Shown one piece after another: positions 8,841-17,377 of a DNA stretch of 64,000 nucleotides; positions within the stretch are counted from its first letter, which is position 1; each line of letters begins with the position of its first letter. Where the stretch lies: positions 1,054,001 to 1,118,000 of the forward strand of contig NZ_CP045372.1 of NCBI RefSeq assembly GCF_009363555.1, read 5' to 3'. Source of the stretch: Sulfitobacter sp. THAF37 (GTDB lineage Bacteria > Pseudomonadota > Alphaproteobacteria > Rhodobacterales > Rhodobacteraceae). Below the pieces are notes generated by a model. That model saw only the letters and a list, made by a program, of their open reading frames with translations, did no database searches and was not told the origin of the DNA. Position numbers and translations under genes: made by a program.

Positions 8841-9563
8841 CTAACGCACGTCTCTTCCCTGGTTCAGAATGATGACATTGCCGCTGGAGACGTCCCCGGC
8901 AGGCGAAATCAGGAACCCGACCCAGGCGGCGATCTCGGACGGTTGCATCGCCCGTCCATGCGGCATCTGGGAAATCGCCTCTGCCAGCACCTCTTTGCTG
9001 ACCACGTTGAACAGCGGCGTTTCCGTCATGGCGGGCGCGATGGAATTCACCGCGATCTTTTCGGTCGCGTAGCGCCGCGCCAGATCCTTGGTCAGGGTGT
9101 CGAGCGCGGCCTTGGATGCGCGGTAATGCGGCGGGTCGAAAGCGTCGAAATTATAGGCCCCGTTGGAAGAGATATTGACGATCTTGCGCACACCCGGGCG
9201 GCCCTGCATCAACTTGATTGCCGCCTGACAGCAGTGGAACGCACCGGAGAAATTCAGCGCCATCTGTTTCTCGAATTCGTCCTCGGGAATGTCGGGAAAT
9301 TCGGACATGAAGCAGGTGCCGGCATTGTTCACCAGGGCGTCGATGCCGCCGTGGCCGTCGGCAATGTCGGCAAAGGCCCGACCGATGGAGGCGGGATCCG
9401 TCATATCGGTCTTGATGCCGAGAAAGCCGTCGGTCGCCATGTCCATCAGGCCAGCCTCGTCAATGTCCAGGCCGACGACACGAAACCCGTCGCCCAGCAA
9501 TTGCGCCACGATAGCGCGCCCCATGCCACCTGCGGCACCCGTGACGACTGCAACCTTGTTCAC
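8841..9563 (-). CDS. Short-chain dehydrogenase/reductase
   Basis: A 240-residue classical SDR. The cofactor motif TGAAGGMGRAIV is at residues 8-19, NNAG follows near residue 80, and the catalytic Tyr-x3-Lys is YRASK, preceded by a conserved serine in NISSNGAY. The start is GTG at 9563 with a good GGAGG upstream. An aspartate after the second strand (GLDIDEAG) suggests NAD(H) preference. It reads toward the lactonase-like gene and is separated by 230 bp from the pca/BKACE operon on the same strand. Its substrate is unknown; a 3-hydroxyacyl or sugar-type alcohol is possible. Confidence 0.85.
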   Translation of the reverse strand: MNKVAVVTGAAGGMGRAIVAQLLGDGFRVVGLDIDEAGLMDMATDGFLGIKTDMTDPASIGRAFADIADGHGGIDALVNNAGTCFMSEFPDIPEDEFEKQMALNFSGAFHCCQAAIKLMQGRPGVRKIVNISSNGAYNFDAFDPPHYRASKAALDTLTKDLARRYATEKIAVNSIAPAMTETPLFNVVSKEVLAEAISQMPHGRAMQPSEIAAWVGFLISPAGDVSSGNVIILNQGRDVR

Positions 9564-9764
9564 ATCGTTCCTCCCTCTGGATACGGCGGTCCGACCGCCC
9601 GGACCCGGATGTAAACGCGTGTATCACGTCGATGCAAGAAGCGCCCATGTCAGGCCGCCCCTGACAGGTCTCTCATCAGGGCGTCACGGGCCGACCTGCC
9701 CTTTGATCGGCCCGCCGCACCTGATCGCCGATGTCGGATTGAGGTATTTTTGGCATAAAGAAGC

Positions 9765-9783
9765 GGGCGGTCGTGCGCCGCCC
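9765..9783 (-). terminator. Candidate terminator after the BKACE gene, within the 9564-9793 gap
   Basis: GGGCGG (9765-9770) pairs with CCGCCC (9778-9783), giving a 6-bp GC stem with a 7-base loop; on the minus strand it is followed by CTTCTTTATG, a weak U-tract. It would end the pca-BKACE transcript before the SDR gene. The rest of the 230-bp gap shows a short AT-rich stretch (TGAGGTATTTTTGGC) but no gene. Confidence 0.5.
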
Positions 9784-9793
9784 ACACGGCTGG

Positions 9794-10630
9794 TCAGATG
9801 GTCTGGCGCAGGCCAAGGATCTGGCGGGCGTCCTGCCAGGTGGCGACGGGGCGTTCGTATTTTTCGCAGATTTCAGCCGTGCGTCTGACCAGCGCGGCAT
9901 TCGACGGTGCCAGCGTGTGCCGATCCAGCCGGATGTTGTCTTCCAGGCCGGTACGGGCATGGCCGCCGCTGGCGATGGCCCAGTCGTTCAGGACAATCTG
10001 GTTCGGGCCGATTCCGGCGGCACACCACGGCGCATCCGCACCGAACAGCCGCTTGACGGTTTTCAGGTAGAAATCGAATACCTCCCGGTCCACCGGCATC
10101 GCGTTCTTCACCCCCATCACGAACTGGACATAGGGCAGTTCCTTGATCTGTCCCTTGCGGTGCATTTCGGCGGCACGAAAGATGTGGCTGAGGTCAAAGG
10201 CCTCGATCTCCGGTTTGACGTCATGGACGATCATCTGGTCGGCCAGCCATTCCACCAGGTCCGGCGGATTCTCGTAGACGCGCGTGGGGAAGTTGTTCGA
10301 CCCGACCGACAGTGACGCCATGTCGGGCCGCAGAGAAAGCATTCCGCCCCGCGCCTGCCCCGCACCCGACCGTCCACCTGTCGATAGCTGCACGATCATG
10401 CCGGGACAGTGCTTTTCCAGCCCCTCTTTCAATGCCGCGAACCGGTCCGGGTCGCTGGTCGGGGTCTCGTCATCGTTGCGCACGTGGCAATGGGCGATGG
10501 TCGCGCCAGCCTCAAAGGCCTCTTGCGTGCTTTCGATCTGTTCAGAGACCGTCACAGGGACCGAAGGGTTGTCCGCCTTGGTCGGAACAGACCCGGTGAT
10601 GGCGACGCAGATAATACAGGGTTGGGTCAT
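9794..10630 (-). CDS. BKACE family enzyme (3-keto-5-aminohexanoate cleavage protein, DUF849)
   Basis: A 278-residue TIM-barrel protein of the beta-keto acid cleavage enzyme family. The zinc-binding motif HCHVRN (histidines 47 and 49), a glycine/serine-rich phosphate or acid-binding segment (QLSTGGRSGAG) and the SVGSNNFPT strand are characteristic. Family members condense a beta-keto acid with acetyl-CoA to give acetoacetate and a new CoA ester. It sits 9 bp after pcaG in the same orientation, so it is probably the fourth gene of the pca operon. A role in handling beta-ketoadipate or a similar keto acid is attractive but unproven. Confidence 0.87.
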   Translation of the reverse strand: MTQPCIICVAITGSVPTKADNPSVPVTVSEQIESTQEAFEAGATIAHCHVRNDDETPTSDPDRFAALKEGLEKHCPGMIVQLSTGGRSGAGQARGGMLSLRPDMASLSVGSNNFPTRVYENPPDLVEWLADQMIVHDVKPEIEAFDLSHIFRAAEMHRKGQIKELPYVQFVMGVKNAMPVDREVFDFYLKTVKRLFGADAPWCAAGIGPNQIVLNDWAIASGGHARTGLEDNIRLDRHTLAPSNAALVRRTAEICEKYERPVATWQDARQILGLRQTI

Positions 10631-10639
10631 GCAGATGCC

Positions 10640-11254
10640 TCAGATATCGAAGAATATGGTTTCTTTCGGGCCCTGCAGGTGAATGTCAAAACGATAGACG
10701 CCCTCCGCTTCCCTTTTGGCGAGCAGGGTCGACACACGGTTCTGATGTTCGATCCCGCTGAGCAGCGGGTCCGCGGCATTCGCTTCCGTCTCGTCTTCGA
10801 AGTAGATGCGCGTGTGCAGACCGATGTTGATGCCCCGCGCGACGATCCAGGCCGTGATATGTGGCGCCTGCAGGCGGCCATCCGGCATCGGAACCGCGCC
10901 GGGCTTCACCGTGTCAAAGGTGAATTGGCCGGTCTCCATGTCGCCCGGGGACCGCCCCCAGCCGGAAAAATTCGGGTCTGCCTTGCCGCGCGTTTCATTG
11001 GCAGAGGGGAACAGTCCCGCCGCGTCGGGCTGCCAGATTTCGATCATCGCGTCGCGCAACGGTGTGCCGGTGCCGTCAAAGACCGTCCCCTTGATCACGA
11101 TTTCCTGTCCCTGGACGGGACCGGTCTTCATGGCTGTTCCCAGATCACCGCCATAAACCGCGATCCCCGTGAAATTCGGCGTGCAGCCGATATGCACATA
11201 GGGTCCTGCGGTCTGGCTGGGGCTTTCCCTAAGGTAATCGAGTTTCTGTCCCAT
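10640..11254 (-). CDS. pcaG: Protocatechuate 3,4-dioxygenase alpha subunit
   Basis: The start is ATG at 11254, six bases inside a TTG that overlaps the pcaH stop, because GGAGGGG lies eight bases before this ATG. The 204-residue protein begins LDYLRESPSQTAGPYVHIG, the typical intradiol dioxygenase alpha-chain opening, and contains LRDAMIEIWQPDAAGLFPS. It pairs with PcaH to cleave protocatechuate between the hydroxyls to 3-carboxy-cis,cis-muconate. The alpha chain lacks the iron ligands, which are in the beta chain. It lies between pcaH and the BKACE gene. Confidence 0.93.
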   Translation of the reverse strand: MGQKLDYLRESPSQTAGPYVHIGCTPNFTGIAVYGGDLGTAMKTGPVQGQEIVIKGTVFDGTGTPLRDAMIEIWQPDAAGLFPSANETRGKADPNFSGWGRSPGDMETGQFTFDTVKPGAVPMPDGRLQAPHITAWIVARGINIGLHTRIYFEDETEANAADPLLSGIEHQNRVSTLLAKREAEGVYRFDIHLQGPKETIFFDI

Positions 11255-11256
11255 GG

Positions 11257-12000
11257 TCAAAGCCCCTCCACCCGGTTTTCGAAATAGGTTTGCCGCCGTC
11301 CGCGCAAGACGATGTCGAATTTATAGGCGCGCGCGTCCATCGGCACCGTGCGGTGCATGTCCAGCGGCGCGGTCAGCTGGTCGATGGCCTCCTGCGATTT
11401 CAGAACACCCACGATGGGGCAAAGCGGGATGAGCGGATCGCCCTCGAAGTACATCTGCGTGATCAGCCGCTGGGCGAACCCGTGACCGAAGACCGAAAAG
11501 TGAATATGCGCCGGACGCCAGTCGTTCATGCCGTTGGGCCAGGGATATGGTCCCGGCATCACCGTGCGAAATTCGTAAGACCCGTCTTCCCCTGTGATCG
11601 TCCGCCCGCAGCCGCCGAAGTTGGGGTCCAGTGCCGCCTGATACTTTTCCTTCTTGTGCCGATAGCGCCCGCCGGCATTGGCCTGCCAGAATTCCAGCAA
11701 TGCACCGGGCACCGGGCGGCCCATCTCGTCCAGGACACGGCCATGCACGATGATGCGCGGGCCGATCGCGCTTTGCCCGGACTGGGCAAAATTATGGATC
11801 AGATCATTGTCCAGCGCCCCGAGCATGCCATGGCCGAAAACCGGCGAGGTTTCTTCGCTCAGCGTGGTTGGAAAAGACAGCAGCGCCGCCTGCGGACTGC
11901 GCTTCACGCTGGTCTTGTAGGCCGGTGTCAGCGCGTCTGGCTGCCAGCTGCGGTCGCGGGGGACAAAACCGCCGGTGGTGGGCTTGCGTCCGGTGTTCAT
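11257..12000 (-). CDS. pcaH: Protocatechuate 3,4-dioxygenase beta subunit
   Basis: A 247-residue intradiol dioxygenase. It has the N-terminal PPYKTS-like segment ([16 protein letters not shown]), the signature [38 protein letters not shown] in which the tyrosine and histidine ligands of ferric iron reside, and [11 protein letters not shown] with the further histidine ligands. It forms the catalytic chain of PcaHG. The start ATG overlaps the pcaC stop by four bases, giving tight coupling in the order pcaC, pcaH, pcaG. Confidence 0.95.
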   Translation of the reverse strand: MNTGRKPTTGGFVPRDRSWQPDALTPAYKTSVKRSPQAALLSFPTTLSEETSPVFGHGMLGALDNDLIHNFAQSGQSAIGPRIIVHGRVLDEMGRPVPGALLEFWQANAGGRYRHKKEKYQAALDPNFGGCGRTITGEDGSYEFRTVMPGPYPWPNGMNDWRPAHIHFSVFGHGFAQRLITQMYFEGDPLIPLCPIVGVLKSQEAIDQLTAPLDMHRTVPMDARAYKFDIVLRGRRQTYFENRVEGL

Positions 12001-12377
12001 AGGTCGACTCCCAGTTCGGCGTAGGTCTGCTTGGCCAGCTTGATGGCATGGTTTGCCTTGGGCACGCCAGCATAGATCGCCACGTGCATGAACGCCTGCA
12101 GAACATCACGCGGTTCTGCACCGGTGTTGCGGCTGGCGCGGATATGCATCGGGATCTCCTCGAAATTGCCCATCGCCGCCAGCAGCGCCAGTGTCAGCAT
12201 CGACCGCTCTCTGTGGGTAATCGTATCGTCCGCCCAGACCGTGCCCCAGGCCCCTTCGGTAATCAGCGTCTGAAACGGCGCGTCGAAATCGACCTTGGCC
12301 GCCTCTGCCCGGTCCACATGCGCATCGCCCAACACCTGGCGGCGTGTCTTCATACCGGTTTCGTGTCTGTCTTGCAT
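11997..12377 (-). CDS. pcaC: 4-carboxymuconolactone decarboxylase
   Basis: The start at 12377 is chosen over a longer frame because GGAG lies six bases upstream and because 126 residues is the usual PcaC length. The protein carries the AhpD-like fold: [12 protein letters not shown] near the N-terminus, the conserved block [20 protein letters not shown], and [20 protein letters not shown]. It converts 4-carboxymuconolactone to 3-oxoadipate enol-lactone. It is the first gene of the leftward pca operon. pcaB (cycloisomerase) and pcaD (enol-lactonase), which act on either side of it, are not in the window. Confidence 0.93.
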   Translation of the reverse strand: MQDRHETGMKTRRQVLGDAHVDRAEAAKVDFDAPFQTLITEGAWGTVWADDTITHRERSMLTLALLAAMGNFEEIPMHIRASRNTGAEPRDVLQAFMHVAIYAGVPKANHAIKLAKQTYAELGVDL

Positions 12378-12433
12378 GGTCTTCTCCAACTCTTCACCAG
12401 CGGTATAGACTGCCAAAAGACGCATTCAAAATG

Positions 12434-12449
12434 ATAAAACTGGCGTTAT
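12434..12449. promoter_or_regulatory. Candidate PcaQ operator between pcaC and pcaQ
   Basis: ATAA (12434-12437) and TTAT (12446-12449) form an inverted repeat 16 bases across, in the 82-bp gap between the divergent pcaC and pcaQ starts. The shape is close to the ATAACC-N4-GGTTAA site described for PcaQ of Sinorhizobium meliloti. It would serve activation of pcaCHG and autoregulation of pcaQ. Confidence 0.55.
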
Positions 12450-12459
12450 ACTTTCCATT

Positions 12460-13425
12460 ATGGAACTTAACCGCACCCGACAGATCAAGATGCGCCACCT
12501 CGCGGCGTTTGTAGAAACGGTGCGCTGCGGCAGCCTCAAGGCCGCGGCGGAACGGATGTTCCTGACCCAGTCAACCTTGTCCAAGACCCTCGCCGATCTT
12601 GAAAACATATTGGGCACCACCCTCATGCACCGGGGACGCGGAGGCATCTCCCTGACCCGGGAGGGGGCCGTGTTCCGTCAGTTCGCAGAGCAGGGGCTGG
12701 CAGCCGTCAGTCATGGGCTGACCAGCCTCGATGCGCTCAGCGCGGGGCGCGCGGCCCCGCTGCGAATCGGCACGCTGCCCTCTGTTTCCGCAGACTTGCT
12801 GCCGGATGTGATCCTGCGGTTCGAAACCCTGGCCCCCTCCACGCCCGTTACCGTGGTCGAAGGACCCGTGACCACCCTGACCGATGGGTTGCGCGCCGCG
12901 GATTTCGACCTCGTGATCGGGCGCATGGGGCCTACTGACCGGATGACCGGTCTCAACTTCACGCATCTCTACTCGGAACGCGTGATATTTGCCGCGGCCA
13001 CCGGTCATCCGGCAGCCGAGATAAACGACGCCGGGGCACTGGCGGCGTATCGCGTGCTTTACCCGCCGCCAAACGCCGCAATCCGGCCTCTGGTCGACCG
13101 CTTCATGATAGAACGGGGCATAGGGATCTTTCCGCGTTATATAGAGACTGTTTCAACTGCCTTCGCCCGCGCCATGACGCTGGGTTCGGCGCAGGCGGTC
13201 TGGATCATCAGCCAAGGGGTTGTTGCGCGTGACATCGCGGCGGGGCGAATGACGGCCCTGCCCATCGAAACCGACAGCATGTCCGGACCCGTCGGCATCA
13301 TGACCCGGTCAGAGGAGGACCCGGCACCGGCACTGCGGTTGTTCCGACAGGCGCTTTTCGAAACCACCACAGACACCCGCGAGGGTGCAAAAACGCCAGC
13401 CTCACGCGCTTTCACCACACCGTGA
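12460..13425 (+). CDS. pcaQ: LysR-type regulator of the pca operon, PcaQ
   Basis: A 321-residue LysR-type regulator. Residues 10-65 are the winged helix (RHLAAFVETVRCGSLKAAAERMFLTQSTLSKTLADLE), followed by a periplasmic-binding-like effector domain. It is divergent from pcaCHG, which is the standard place of PcaQ, the activator that responds to beta-carboxymuconate or related intermediates. The SLKAAAERMFLTQSTLSKTL helix pair matches PcaQ better than PcaR/PobR types. Its ATG is 11 bases after the proposed operator. msrA follows on the same strand after 77 bp but is probably separate. Confidence 0.9.
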   Translation: MELNRTRQIKMRHLAAFVETVRCGSLKAAAERMFLTQSTLSKTLADLENILGTTLMHRGRGGISLTREGAVFRQFAEQGLAAVSHGLTSLDALSAGRAAPLRIGTLPSVSADLLPDVILRFETLAPSTPVTVVEGPVTTLTDGLRAADFDLVIGRMGPTDRMTGLNFTHLYSERVIFAAATGHPAAEINDAGALAAYRVLYPPPNAAIRPLVDRFMIERGIGIFPRYIETVSTAFARAMTLGSAQAVWIISQGVVARDIAAGRMTALPIETDSMSGPVGIMTRSEEDPAPALRLFRQALFETTTDTREGAKTPASRAFTTP

Positions 13426-13502
13426 CATTGACCGATCCCTGCTTGTACTCGTCCCGGTGCGGGTCCAGCATCGTTTCAACACGATGGACGAGGGAGATGA
13501 CC

Positions 13503-14168
13503 ATGAAGCGACTGACACAGCTGAAGGCACTGGCGCTTGGCGCATTGATCGCCGTCGGCCTGGTGGTGCAATCCGGCACGGCCCGGGCCGCCGAGACCCG
13601 GACACTGACCGTCGCGGGCGGCTGTTTCTGGTGCGTCGAGGCCGATTTTGAATCGGTGCGCGGTGTGAAAGAAGCAATCTCGGGCTTTGCGGGCGGCACG
13701 GTTGAGAATCCCACCTACGAACAGGTCACTGCCGGCGGCACCGGTCACTACGAAGCCGTGCAGATCAGGTTCGACCCTGACGTGGTGAGCGTGGACAGCC
13801 TGCTGAACCTGTTCTTCCGCTCCATCGACCCGACAGATGCGGGCGGTCAGTTCTGCGATCGCGGCAACAGTTACCGCACCGCAATCTTTGCTGACGGGCC
13901 ACAGCAAAAGGCAGCGGCGGAGAAAGCCAAGGCCGAAGCGCAAGCCGCGTTGGGTCAGAATGTTGTGACACCGGTGCTCGGTGACGTGCCCTTCTATCCT
14001 GCCGGGGACTACCATCAGGACTATTACAAGAGCAGCGACCGGCTGGCCTTCAGCAGCGTCGGCATCGGCGTCAAGAAATCCGTCGCCTACAAACGCTATC
14101 GCAACGGCTGCGGCAGGGACCAGCGGGTAAAGGAACTCTGGGGCAGCAACGCGCCTTTCGTCGGCTAG
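13503..14168 (+). CDS. msrA: Peptide methionine-(S)-S-oxide reductase MsrA, exported form
   Basis: The start at 13503 has AGGGAG seven bases upstream and yields 221 residues. Residues 1-30 form a signal peptide (MKRLTQLKALALGALIAVGL ending ARAAE). The catalytic motif GGCFWCVEADFE follows directly, and YHQDYY lies in the C-terminal half, both diagnostic of MsrA. A cysteine near the C-terminus (NGCGRD) is a candidate resolving residue. MsrA reduces methionine-S-sulfoxide in proteins; the leader indicates a periplasmic site, less common than the cytosolic form. The stop shares the palindrome CTAG with the convergent kinase gene. Confidence 0.92.
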   Translation: MKRLTQLKALALGALIAVGLVVQSGTARAAETRTLTVAGGCFWCVEADFESVRGVKEAISGFAGGTVENPTYEQVTAGGTGHYEAVQIRFDPDVVSVDSLLNLFFRSIDPTDAGGQFCDRGNSYRTAIFADGPQQKAAAEKAKAEAQAALGQNVVTPVLGDVPFYPAGDYHQDYYKSSDRLAFSSVGIGVKKSVAYKRYRNGCGRDQRVKELWGSNAPFVG

Positions 14169-15046
14169 GCGCCCTGCCCGAAATCGTGATCCAGGACATC
14201 CTTTAGATCTGGGATCACGTCGGCGGTGCCCTGCCGTGCGACCATCAGTGCACCGGCCTTTTGCGCCAGTTCTATCGCCTCCGGCATCTTCATCCCGCGG
14301 TCCAACCCCGCGACGAGGTATCCGGTGAAAGTGTCCCCCGCGCCTGTGGTGTCCACCACATCGCTCCGGAAAGCGGCAAAGCTGCGCTCGGCCTCATTGG
14401 TTGCCGAAATCCAGCGGCATCCATCCGCGCCAAGGGTTACGACGATATCTGCAATCGGCAGATCGCCCAGAGCTATTCCCGTGGCGTCCTCCAGCTGTTG
14501 TGCCTCCACCGCGTTCAGAATCAACAGGTCGACCTTGTCCATCAGCCGGGTCACGCTGTCGGCTCGGAAGGGCGCCGCAGCATAGGCGACGCGCATTCCC
14601 AGAAGCTTGGCGGTTTCGGCGGCAAAGGGTTGGCCCAAAGTTTCGTTCTGCATCAACAGGAAATCCCCCGGCGACGCCTCGGCCAGGGCCGCGCCGATCA
14701 TCTGGTCTGTGACCATGTGATTGGCACCGGGAAACAGAACGATGTTGTTCTCTCCATCCGCATCAATGTGAATATTCGCATGACCCGTCGTCGTGTCGAT
14801 CACGGTGATATGCGCGGTTTCCACACCGTATTCCAGCAACCGCTGCAGCGCCCAGGTCCCGTCCTGCCCCACGGCGCCGATGTGCATCACCCGCGCCGCC
14901 GCCCGCGCGGCCGCCACGGACATGTTCGCGCCCTTGCCGCCCAGGCCCTGACGAAGGTCGGTCGCAGCGATCGTCTCACCTGGTCCGGGCAGATGCGGCA
15001 GACGGTAGAAGTTGTCTGCATTGATCGACCCGAGGTTCCAGATCAT
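14165..15046 (-). CDS. PfkB family carbohydrate kinase, ribokinase-like
   Basis: A 293-residue PfkB-family kinase. It begins with NLGSINADNFYRLPHLPGPGETI, the N-terminal substrate motif of ribokinases, has the GGKGANMSVAAARA glycine motif, and ends in VDTTGAGDTFTGYLVAG, the anion hole and catalytic aspartate. It phosphorylates a sugar or nucleoside with ATP; ribose is the likeliest guess. The start overlaps the maeB stop in ATGA, so it is coupled to malic enzyme, an unusual pairing. No sugar transporter is nearby. Confidence 0.85.
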   Translation of the reverse strand: MIWNLGSINADNFYRLPHLPGPGETIAATDLRQGLGGKGANMSVAAARAAARVMHIGAVGQDGTWALQRLLEYGVETAHITVIDTTTGHANIHIDADGENNIVLFPGANHMVTDQMIGAALAEASPGDFLLMQNETLGQPFAAETAKLLGMRVAYAAAPFRADSVTRLMDKVDLLILNAVEAQQLEDATGIALGDLPIADIVVTLGADGCRWISATNEAERSFAAFRSDVVDTTGAGDTFTGYLVAGLDRGMKMPEAIELAQKAGALMVARQGTADVIPDLKDVLDHDFGQGA

Positions 15047-17301
15047 TCGCCAACCTTGCAGGCCGCGAGGATCGCCATGTTCAGGATGTCATTTGCCGTG
15101 GAAGTGGTCGAGCAGATCTGAATGCTCTTGTCCAAGCCTGTCAGGATCGGCCCGATCACCGTGGCGCCTGCCATCTCCTGCATCAGCTTGACCGAGATAC
15201 TGGCCGAATGGCGCGCAGGCACGATCAGGATGTTCGCAGGGCCGGTCAGACGCGAAAACGGATATTGCTTTTGAGCGTTGGCGTTCAGCGCGACATCGAC
15301 GGTCATCTCGCCTTCGTACTCGAAATCGACACCCCGCGCGTCCAGGATCTCGGGGGCGAGGTGCATCTTTTCCGCCCTTTCAGAGACCGGATAGCCGAAG
15401 GTCGAGAAGCTGACAAAGGCCACCCGAGGCTCCAGCCCCATGTGCCGCGCCACCGTTGCACCGCTTTCCGCGATATTGGCAAGGTCGGTCTCGTCCGGCC
15501 ATTCGTGGACCAGCGTGTCGGCAATGAAAACAATCCGTCCCTTGTGCAGCAGCGCGGTAAAACCGGCGGCGCCGTGTTCGGCGTTTGCCTCGAACACGTG
15601 GTTCAGACGTTCAAGCACATGCGCCGATTTTCGGGTAACGCCAGTGACCAGCCCGTCGCCGTGCCCATGCGCCAGCATCAGCGCGCCGAATACGTGACGA
15701 TCCCGCGCCGCGAGCCGGTGAATGTCCTTGTTGTCGAATCCCCGGCGCTGCAGCCGCTGGTAAAGGAAATCCTTGTAGGTATCCAAATGCTGCGTATTGG
15801 CCGCGTTCACGACTTCCAGTTCGCGCACCGCGTCCTCCATGCCCGCCGCCTGCAGCTTGGCCTTGACGTCGGCCTCCCGGCCCACGACCAGCGCCTTGCC
15901 CAGTCCGGCGCGCTGGTACATCACTGCCGCCCGCAGCACCCGCGGGTCGTCGCCTTCGGCAAAGATCATCCGCGCCTGGTTGTTGCGTGCCCGCGCATTG
16001 ATGCCCCTCAGTATGTTCGCCGTCGGGTCCATCCGGGATTTGAGGTTCAACTCGTAGGCGTCCATGTCGATGATGGGCCGCCGCGCTGCGCCGGTATCCA
16101 TTCCGGCCCGCGCGACAGCAGGCGGGATCCGGTGGATCAGACGCGGATCGAAGGGTGTCGGAATGATGTAGTCGCGGCCAAAGGTCAGCGTCTTGCCATA
16201 GGCGACCGCCACTTCATCGGGCACGTCCTCGCGGGCGAGGTTGGCCAGCGCATGGGCGCAGGCGATCTTCATCTCGTCGTTGATGGCGCGGGCGTGAATG
16301 TCCAGCGCCCCTCGAAACAGGTAGGGAAAGCCAAGGACGTTGTTCACCTGGTTCGGATAATCGCTCCGGCCCGTGGCCACGATGGCATCCATACGCACGG
16401 CGTGGGCTTCTTCCGGCGTGATCTCGGGATCAGGGTTGGCCATGGCAAAGATCACCGGGTTGTCCGCCATGCTTTCGACCATCGCGGGCGTCACGGCACC
16501 CTTGACGCTGACGCCCAGGAAAACGTCCGCACCTTTCATGGCTTCTTCCAGCGTGCGCAGCTCGGTATTGGCGGCATGGGCCGATTTCCACTGGTTCATG
16601 CCTTCGGTGCGGCCCTGATAGATGACGCCCTTCGTATCGCACATGATGCAGTTGTTGTGCCGCGCACCCATCGACTTGAGCAGTTCAAGGCAGGCGATCC
16701 CGGCGGCCCCGGCCCCGTTCAGCACGATCCGCACGTCCTCGATCTTTTTCCCCGACAGATGCAGCGCGTTGATCAATCCTGCGGCGCAGATCACCGCAGT
16801 TCCATGCTGGTCGTCATGGAAGACCGGGATGTCCATCTCTTCCTTGAGGCGCTGTTCGATAATGAAACACTCGGGCGCCTTGATGTCCTCAAGGTTGATC
16901 CCGCCAAAGGTCGGCCCCATCAGGCGCACCGCGTTTATGAACGCTTCGGTGTCCTCCGTGTCCAGTTCGATGTCGATGGAGTTCACATCCGCGAACCGCT
17001 TGAACAGAACCGACTTCCCCTCCATCACCGGTTTCGATGCCAGTGCGCCGAGGTTTCCAAGGCCCAGCACCGCCGTCCCGTTCGAGACCACGGCAACGAG
17101 GTTCCCCTTGTTGGTGTAGTCATAGGCCGTCTCGGGGTTTTGCGCGATCGCCTCGCAGGGCACAGCCACACCAGGAGAATACGCCAGGCTCAGGTCCCGC
17201 TGGGATGTCATCGGAACGGTCGCGGTAATCTCGAACTTGCCCGGGCTCGGCTCAAGATGGAACGCAAGTGCTTCTTCGGAGGTGATACGGTTGCTTGACA
17301 C
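15043..17301 (-). CDS. maeB: NADP-dependent malic enzyme with phosphotransacetylase-like domain
   Basis: The 752-residue length is that of MaeB hybrids. Residues 1-420 are the malic enzyme: YSPGVAVPCEAI, FHDDQHGTAVICAAGLINAL (metal and substrate site), VLNGAGAAGIACLELL (Rossmann fold), and IFAMANPDPEITPEEA. Residues about 430-752 match phosphate acetyltransferase, including LAHGHGDGLVTG and ATVIGPILTGLDK, a domain that is regulatory and not known to be a transacetylase in this context. The enzyme decarboxylates malate to pyruvate with NADP. The short gap upstream faces the stop of the GT61 gene. Confidence 0.95.
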   Translation of the reverse strand: MSSNRITSEEALAFHLEPSPGKFEITATVPMTSQRDLSLAYSPGVAVPCEAIAQNPETAYDYTNKGNLVAVVSNGTAVLGLGNLGALASKPVMEGKSVLFKRFADVNSIDIELDTEDTEAFINAVRLMGPTFGGINLEDIKAPECFIIEQRLKEEMDIPVFHDDQHGTAVICAAGLINALHLSGKKIEDVRIVLNGAGAAGIACLELLKSMGARHNNCIMCDTKGVIYQGRTEGMNQWKSAHAANTELRTLEEAMKGADVFLGVSVKGAVTPAMVESMADNPVIFAMANPDPEITPEEAHAVRMDAIVATGRSDYPNQVNNVLGFPYLFRGALDIHARAINDEMKIACAHALANLAREDVPDEVAVAYGKTLTFGRDYIIPTPFDPRLIHRIPPAVARAGMDTGAARRPIIDMDAYELNLKSRMDPTANILRGINARARNNQARMIFAEGDDPRVLRAAVMYQRAGLGKALVVGREADVKAKLQAAGMEDAVRELEVVNAANTQHLDTYKDFLYQRLQRRGFDNKDIHRLAARDRHVFGALMLAHGHGDGLVTGVTRKSAHVLERLNHVFEANAEHGAAGFTALLHKGRIVFIADTLVHEWPDETDLANIAESGATVARHMGLEPRVAFVSFSTFGYPVSERAEKMHLAPEILDARGVDFEYEGEMTVDVALNANAQKQYPFSRLTGPANILIVPARHSASISVKLMQEMAGATVIGPILTGLDKSIQICSTTSTANDILNMAILAACKVGE

Positions 17302-17377
17302 TGAAAGGGCCCTTTGGAGTTTTCACGACTAATAGACATGAAACGTTCCGCGCACAATCGCGCGGCACGCGACGGAA

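Noticed and set aside
15208..17298. Long plus-strand open frame of 696 codons opposite maeB
   Set aside because: It is fully antisense to a complete malic enzyme and its translation is rich in His, Arg, Gly and Val with no domain motifs, as expected for the complement of a GC-rich gene.
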